From Rudanella lutea DSM 19387 (GTDB taxonomy: Bacteria; Bacteroidota; Bacteroidia; Cytophagales; Spirosomataceae): a stretch of DNA of 64,000 bases. Made by a program: the position numbers and the translations under genes. Every line of letters starts with the position of its first letter. Position 1 is the first letter of the stretch. The stretch is from the NCBI RefSeq assembly GCF_000383955.1, contig NZ_KB913013.1, positions 5,813,844-5,877,843 on the forward strand. Reading direction: 5' to 3'. Below are positions 61,436 through 64,000 of the stretch, in pieces. Under the pieces are notes generated by a model. It saw only the letters and a list, made by a program, of their open reading frames with translations. It did not search any database and was not told where the DNA came from.

Positions 61436-61581
61436 GCTGCTAAGGTAGAGAGGGCTTTTTGTAGATAAGTTGAAGGACGCTGGCTGGCGTGGAGAAGCGG
61501 GCAGTCTTCCAACGGTTCGCCTTCAAAATGTCTGCCAAATCAGGGGGTTGTTTTACCCAGTCAATACTAATTCACGTCGTT

Positions 61582-62979
61582 ATGAAACCACTTCGTTGCG
61601 TTTTGTTTTTGCTGGCCACCCCGCTGCTGGTAGGAGCCCAGGATATGGATAGTCTGCGCTTCATCCGCTCCAAACGCCTGTCCGACGCCGACCTGGCCAA
61701 GAAACGGGAAGGCTTTTTCGTGACGGGCCTGCCCGATGCATCGTCGGACCCGGTCACGGGCTTCGGCGTGGGACTGCGCAGTAATTTTTACTGGAACGGC
61801 ACCCGCCAGAACCCCCTGTTCGGCTACACGCCCTATCTGGCCAAGCTCAAGGTGAACGTTGCTTACTACACCTCCAACGCTCGCGAACTGGCCCTTTCGC
61901 TTGACATGCCCTACTACAAAGGTACGCGCTGGCGCTTCCGGGTGGACTTCAAGGCGCAGCAGAACCCGGCCAATCTCTACTTCGGCCTGACCGAGACCAC
62001 GCTGGGTCCGCTGCGGCTGCCCGCCACCCCTGAAGGCGGCCCTACGTTTGCCACCTACCGCGCCTTCGATCAGGCGCGCCAGACCCTGCGACCAGGAAGG
62101 GCGGGCGAAGCCGACGAGGTGACCGACGCGCTCTCGAATCGCTTCCGCGAAACCGAGTTCATGCTCAACCTCAAAGCCGACTACGCCCTGGGACGCCAGG
62201 GTCGATGGCGGCTGATGGGCGGCTACGAAATCCAGCACCTGAGCTACCGCACCTTCGAGGGGCTGAACGCCCCGGCCCTTGACCCGGCCACGGGACAGAC
62301 GCTCACCGCGCCCAACGGGACATCGCTGCTCCGGCGCGATTTTGAGCAGGGACGCATCACGGGCTTGAATGGGGGCTGGGTGTCCATTCTCCAGACGGCC
62401 CTGATCTACGATACGCGCGACTTCGACCCCGATCCTACGCGGGGGGCCTATTTCGAGGTGGCCAACGAGTTTTCCAACCCCGTCATCGGCTCGCAATTTA
62501 ACTTCAACAAGCTGTTCGTGCAGGGACGCTTCTTCCGGCAGCTTCCCCTGGGGCCGCGCACGGTGCTGGCCGGGCGCGTGGGCATCGGCAACATCTTCGG
62601 AGCCAACGCGCCGTTCTTCGAGTTTCAGGACCAGTGGAGCCCGGAGGGCAGCATCAACGCGCTGGGTGGTCGGCAGTCGCTGCGGGGCTACCGCGCCAAC
62701 CGCTTTCTGGCCCGCTCGCTGTGGTTTGCCAACTGGGAGGTACGCGCCCGCCTGGCCGAAGCGAGCTGGGGCAAACAGCGGTTTGCCCTGGCCGTGGCTC
62801 CGTTCTTTGATGTGGGTACGGTGCGTGACCGCTGGCAGGAGCTGAGCTTCGACCGGTTGCGCACCAGCTATGGCATGGGCCTGCGCATCGCCTGGAACCA
62901 ATCGACCATCCTGTCGCTCGACTACGGTCTCTCGCGCGAGGACCGGCTGCTGTTCTTCGGCATCGGCCAGGCGTTTTGA
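61582..62979 (+). CDS. Omp85/BamA-type surface antigen outer-membrane protein
   Basis: 465 residues from the ATG at 61582. A signal peptide (cleavage near LVGAQ) is followed directly by a beta barrel without visible POTRA repeats. The late segment GGRQSLRGYRANRF is the LRGYR motif of the Omp85 superfamily, and the chain ends in Phe (GIGQAF), a barrel-end signal. Short barrel-only members are common in Bacteroidota; their cargo is mostly unknown. A long open frame on the opposite strand is a GC-skew artefact. Confidence 0.82.
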   Translation: MKPLRCVLFLLATPLLVGAQDMDSLRFIRSKRLSDADLAKKREGFFVTGLPDASSDPVTGFGVGLRSNFYWNGTRQNPLFGYTPYLAKLKVNVAYYTSNARELALSLDMPYYKGTRWRFRVDFKAQQNPANLYFGLTETTLGPLRLPATPEGGPTFATYRAFDQARQTLRPGRAGEADEVTDALSNRFRETEFMLNLKADYALGRQGRWRLMGGYEIQHLSYRTFEGLNAPALDPATGQTLTAPNGTSLLRRDFEQGRITGLNGGWVSILQTALIYDTRDFDPDPTRGAYFEVANEFSNPVIGSQFNFNKLFVQGRFFRQLPLGPRTVLAGRVGIGNIFGANAPFFEFQDQWSPEGSINALGGRQSLRGYRANRFLARSLWFANWEVRARLAEASWGKQRFALAVAPFFDVGTVRDRWQELSFDRLRTSYGMGLRIAWNQSTILSLDYGLSREDRLLFFGIGQAF

Positions 62980-63060
62980 GGGCTTATCAGGGTAGGCCCT
63001 CATCACTCAGGGCAAGAGATTGGAAAGGCTTGTCATGGTCGAGAGACCCAAAGGGGTTGG

Positions 63061-63630
63061 CTACGACAAGCCTTTATCAATACGTTTTCGATACCGCTTT
63101 ACGCTGGACGTACTAATGCCCGTCAGACTGACCGTTTCGGCCACTGACAACCCGCGTTCCAACGCTTTCTTAACCTTGGCAAACTTTTCGGCATCCAGTC
63201 CTTTCGGTCGGCCAATGTGCTTACCCTTGGCTTTAGCCAGCATCTGACCGGCCCGCGTCTTTTCCAGAATACTTTCCCGATCATACTCGGCCAGTGCTGC
63301 GAAAATTTGCAGCACCAGTTTACCCGCCGGCGTACTGCTGTCCACACCCAGATCCAGGGCTTTGAAGTGAATACCCTGCCGGGCAAACTCGCCCAGCAAA
63401 CTAATCAGATGATCCCGGCTCCGACCCAGTCGAAAGAACCGCGCCACCATCACCGTGTCGCCGGGGCGTAGCTGGGCCAGCAGAGCGTCCAAAGCCGGTC
63501 GGCTGGTGCTCACGCCTGTAATTTTATCCTGGACGATCTCATCGCAACCCGCCCGCCCCAGCGCATCGAGTTGCGTGTCTACGTTCTGATCCAGGGTGGA
63601 AACCCGGGCGTAGCCAAAAATCTTGTTCAT
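63061..63630 (-). CDS. tnpR: serine recombinase (Tn3 resolvase/invertase family)
   Basis: 189 residues, full length. Catalytic Ser11 lies in YARVSTLDQN; the conserved arginines are in MVARFFRLGRSRDHL; the C-terminal helix-turn-helix is LSVAETVSLTGISTSSVKRY. It resolves cointegrates of the transposon at the res site between this gene and the divergent transposase. Confidence 0.92.
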   Translation of the reverse strand: MNKIFGYARVSTLDQNVDTQLDALGRAGCDEIVQDKITGVSTSRPALDALLAQLRPGDTVMVARFFRLGRSRDHLISLLGEFARQGIHFKALDLGVDSSTPAGKLVLQIFAALAEYDRESILEKTRAGQMLAKAKGKHIGRPKGLDAEKFAKVKKALERGLSVAETVSLTGISTSSVKRYRKRIDKGLS

Positions 63631-63790
63631 TAAGTGTCAAAAAGTTAGTATCATAAACGCGAAAGCCGCTTTCTTTCAGGACCTACTTTCTGAACCCTGC
63701 TTTAAGTAGCCGTGCAGCGGGAGCGGGGGGAGCTAAGGAAGGGTTCGGAAAGGTATGACTTGTTGGCCCCTAAACCCTGCGACCTGACCC
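63631..63790. other. probable res site of the transposon
   Basis: This is the gap between the divergent resolvase and transposase. It contains repeated words such as AACCCTGC (63695 and 63773) and the TTTCAGGACCTACTTTCTG segment. Resolvase sub-sites are expected here, but the crossover point cannot be assigned with confidence. Confidence 0.45.
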
Positions 63791-64000
63791 ATGGCCCGTC
63801 GTGACTATCTCTCTGCCGAGGAACGGACGCGTTTCGACGCTCCCCCACCACTCAACAGTAGCCAACGGCTGATTCTGCTCGACTTACCCCACTGGGCCGA
63901 AACGTACCTGGCGGCCATTCATACGCCCACAGCCAAAGTTGGCTTTGTGCTGCAATTAGGTTATTTTCGGGTGGTGACGCGATTCTTCGTACCGGACCGA
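63791..64000 (+). CDS. tnpA: Tn3-family transposase, N-terminal part (runs off the window)
   Basis: 70 residues are visible from the ATG at 63791, open to the last base. MARRDYLSAEERTRFDAPP and LQLGYFRVVTRFF match the DUF4158 N-terminal domain of Tn3-type transposases. The catalytic part lies outside the window. Confidence 0.82.
   Translation, partial: MARRDYLSAEERTRFDAPPPLNSSQRLILLDLPHWAETYLAAIHTPTAKVGFVLQLGYFRVVTRFFVPDR

Larger units (their letters stand above)
59377..64000 (+). mobile_element. Tn3-family transposon with two-component/outer-membrane cargo (right end outside window)
   Basis: A DUF4158-type Tn3 transposase starts at 63791 and a serine resolvase diverges from it at 63630. 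The left end is inferred near 59377: GGGTAGTTTTGCCG followed by TTTTGTACAAAAACCGTCAC has the G-rich start and layout of a Tn3 terminal repeat, base composition changes sharply there and the preceding gene is cut off. Cargo: sensor kinase, response regulator and an Omp85-like protein. The right end lies beyond the window, so the boundaries are provisional. Confidence 0.6.

Noticed and set aside
61567-63006. 479-codon open frame on the minus strand, antisense to the outer-membrane protein gene
   Set aside because: It mirrors the GC-rich codons of the Omp85-type gene; the plus-strand product has a signal peptide, barrel strands and an LRGYR motif, while the antisense product has none of these.

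Overview
The window looks like one stretch of a large conjugative plasmid (or integrative conjugative element) from a Bacteroidota bacterium, most likely a Cytophagales/Spirosomaceae-type host. The evidence is a Bacteroidetes-type transfer operon (TraE-F-G-I-J-K-M-N-O), BfmA/BfmB-like mobilization genes, ArdC and a TraP-like primase, together with promoters of the Bacteroidota form (TAnnTTTG at -7) and weak or absent Shine-Dalgarno sites. The genus assignment is inference. No rRNA, tRNA, CRISPR array or replication initiator gene was recognised.

Layout. 1-2.9 kb: the end of a coiled-coil SMC/Rad50-like ATPase, then an AbiEi/AbiEii-type toxin-antitoxin pair with a 15-bp inverted repeat at its start. 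2.9-3.8 kb: ParA ATPase plus a ribbon-helix-helix partner (partition). 3.9-4.5 kb: lipoprotein. 4.6-15.8 kb: the mating-pair-formation operon, beginning with three genes that together hold four copies of a DUF4134-like pilin unit. 15.9-21.4 kb: a DNA methyltransferase and a 1490-residue fusion of RecB-like nuclease and Upf1-like helicase, a candidate restriction or defence pair. 21.5-25.4 kb: first mobilization module (relaxase, MobA-like protein, TraA/ParA-like ATPase and two partners) diverging from a probable oriT. 25.4-25.8 kb: two tandem, structurally conserved repeats of about 145 bp. 25.8-37.3 kb: leading-region genes on the minus strand (DarB-like methylase-helicase, DUF3799-like nuclease, TraP-like primase and several unknowns). 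37.4-40.3 kb: M23 peptidase and coupling protein. 40.3-42.6 kb: TetR regulator, endonuclease III-like protein and a truncated photolyase.

42.6-48 kb is a wreck of mobile DNA: a Tn3-family transposon interrupts the photolyase, and an IS256-family element has removed both the transposase 5' end and the 3' end of a Mod-type methyltransferase. 48-51 kb: SNF2 helicase of the same damaged restriction locus. 51-57 kb: ArdC and a second mobilization module (BfmA-like, DUF5712-like relaxase, second coupling protein). 57-59.4 kb: an AT-rich cargo pair, an Mrr-like nuclease fused to an ImmA/IrrE protease followed by a CoiA/DUF6035-like nuclease that is cut off by the next transposon. 59.4-64 kb: a Tn3-family transposon with a two-component system, an Omp85-type outer-membrane protein, a serine resolvase and the first part of its transposase.

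How it works together. The Tra proteins build the type IV channel, relaxases and MobA-like proteins process the DNA, two VirD4-type ATPases can couple it to the channel, and TraP, ArdC and the DarB-like protein would protect or convert the incoming strand. A family of palindromes built from TAGYYGACTA-like half sites recurs at eight intergenic loci between 3.8 and 33.1 kb, several overlapping promoters, which suggests that one plasmid-encoded regulator controls the backbone.
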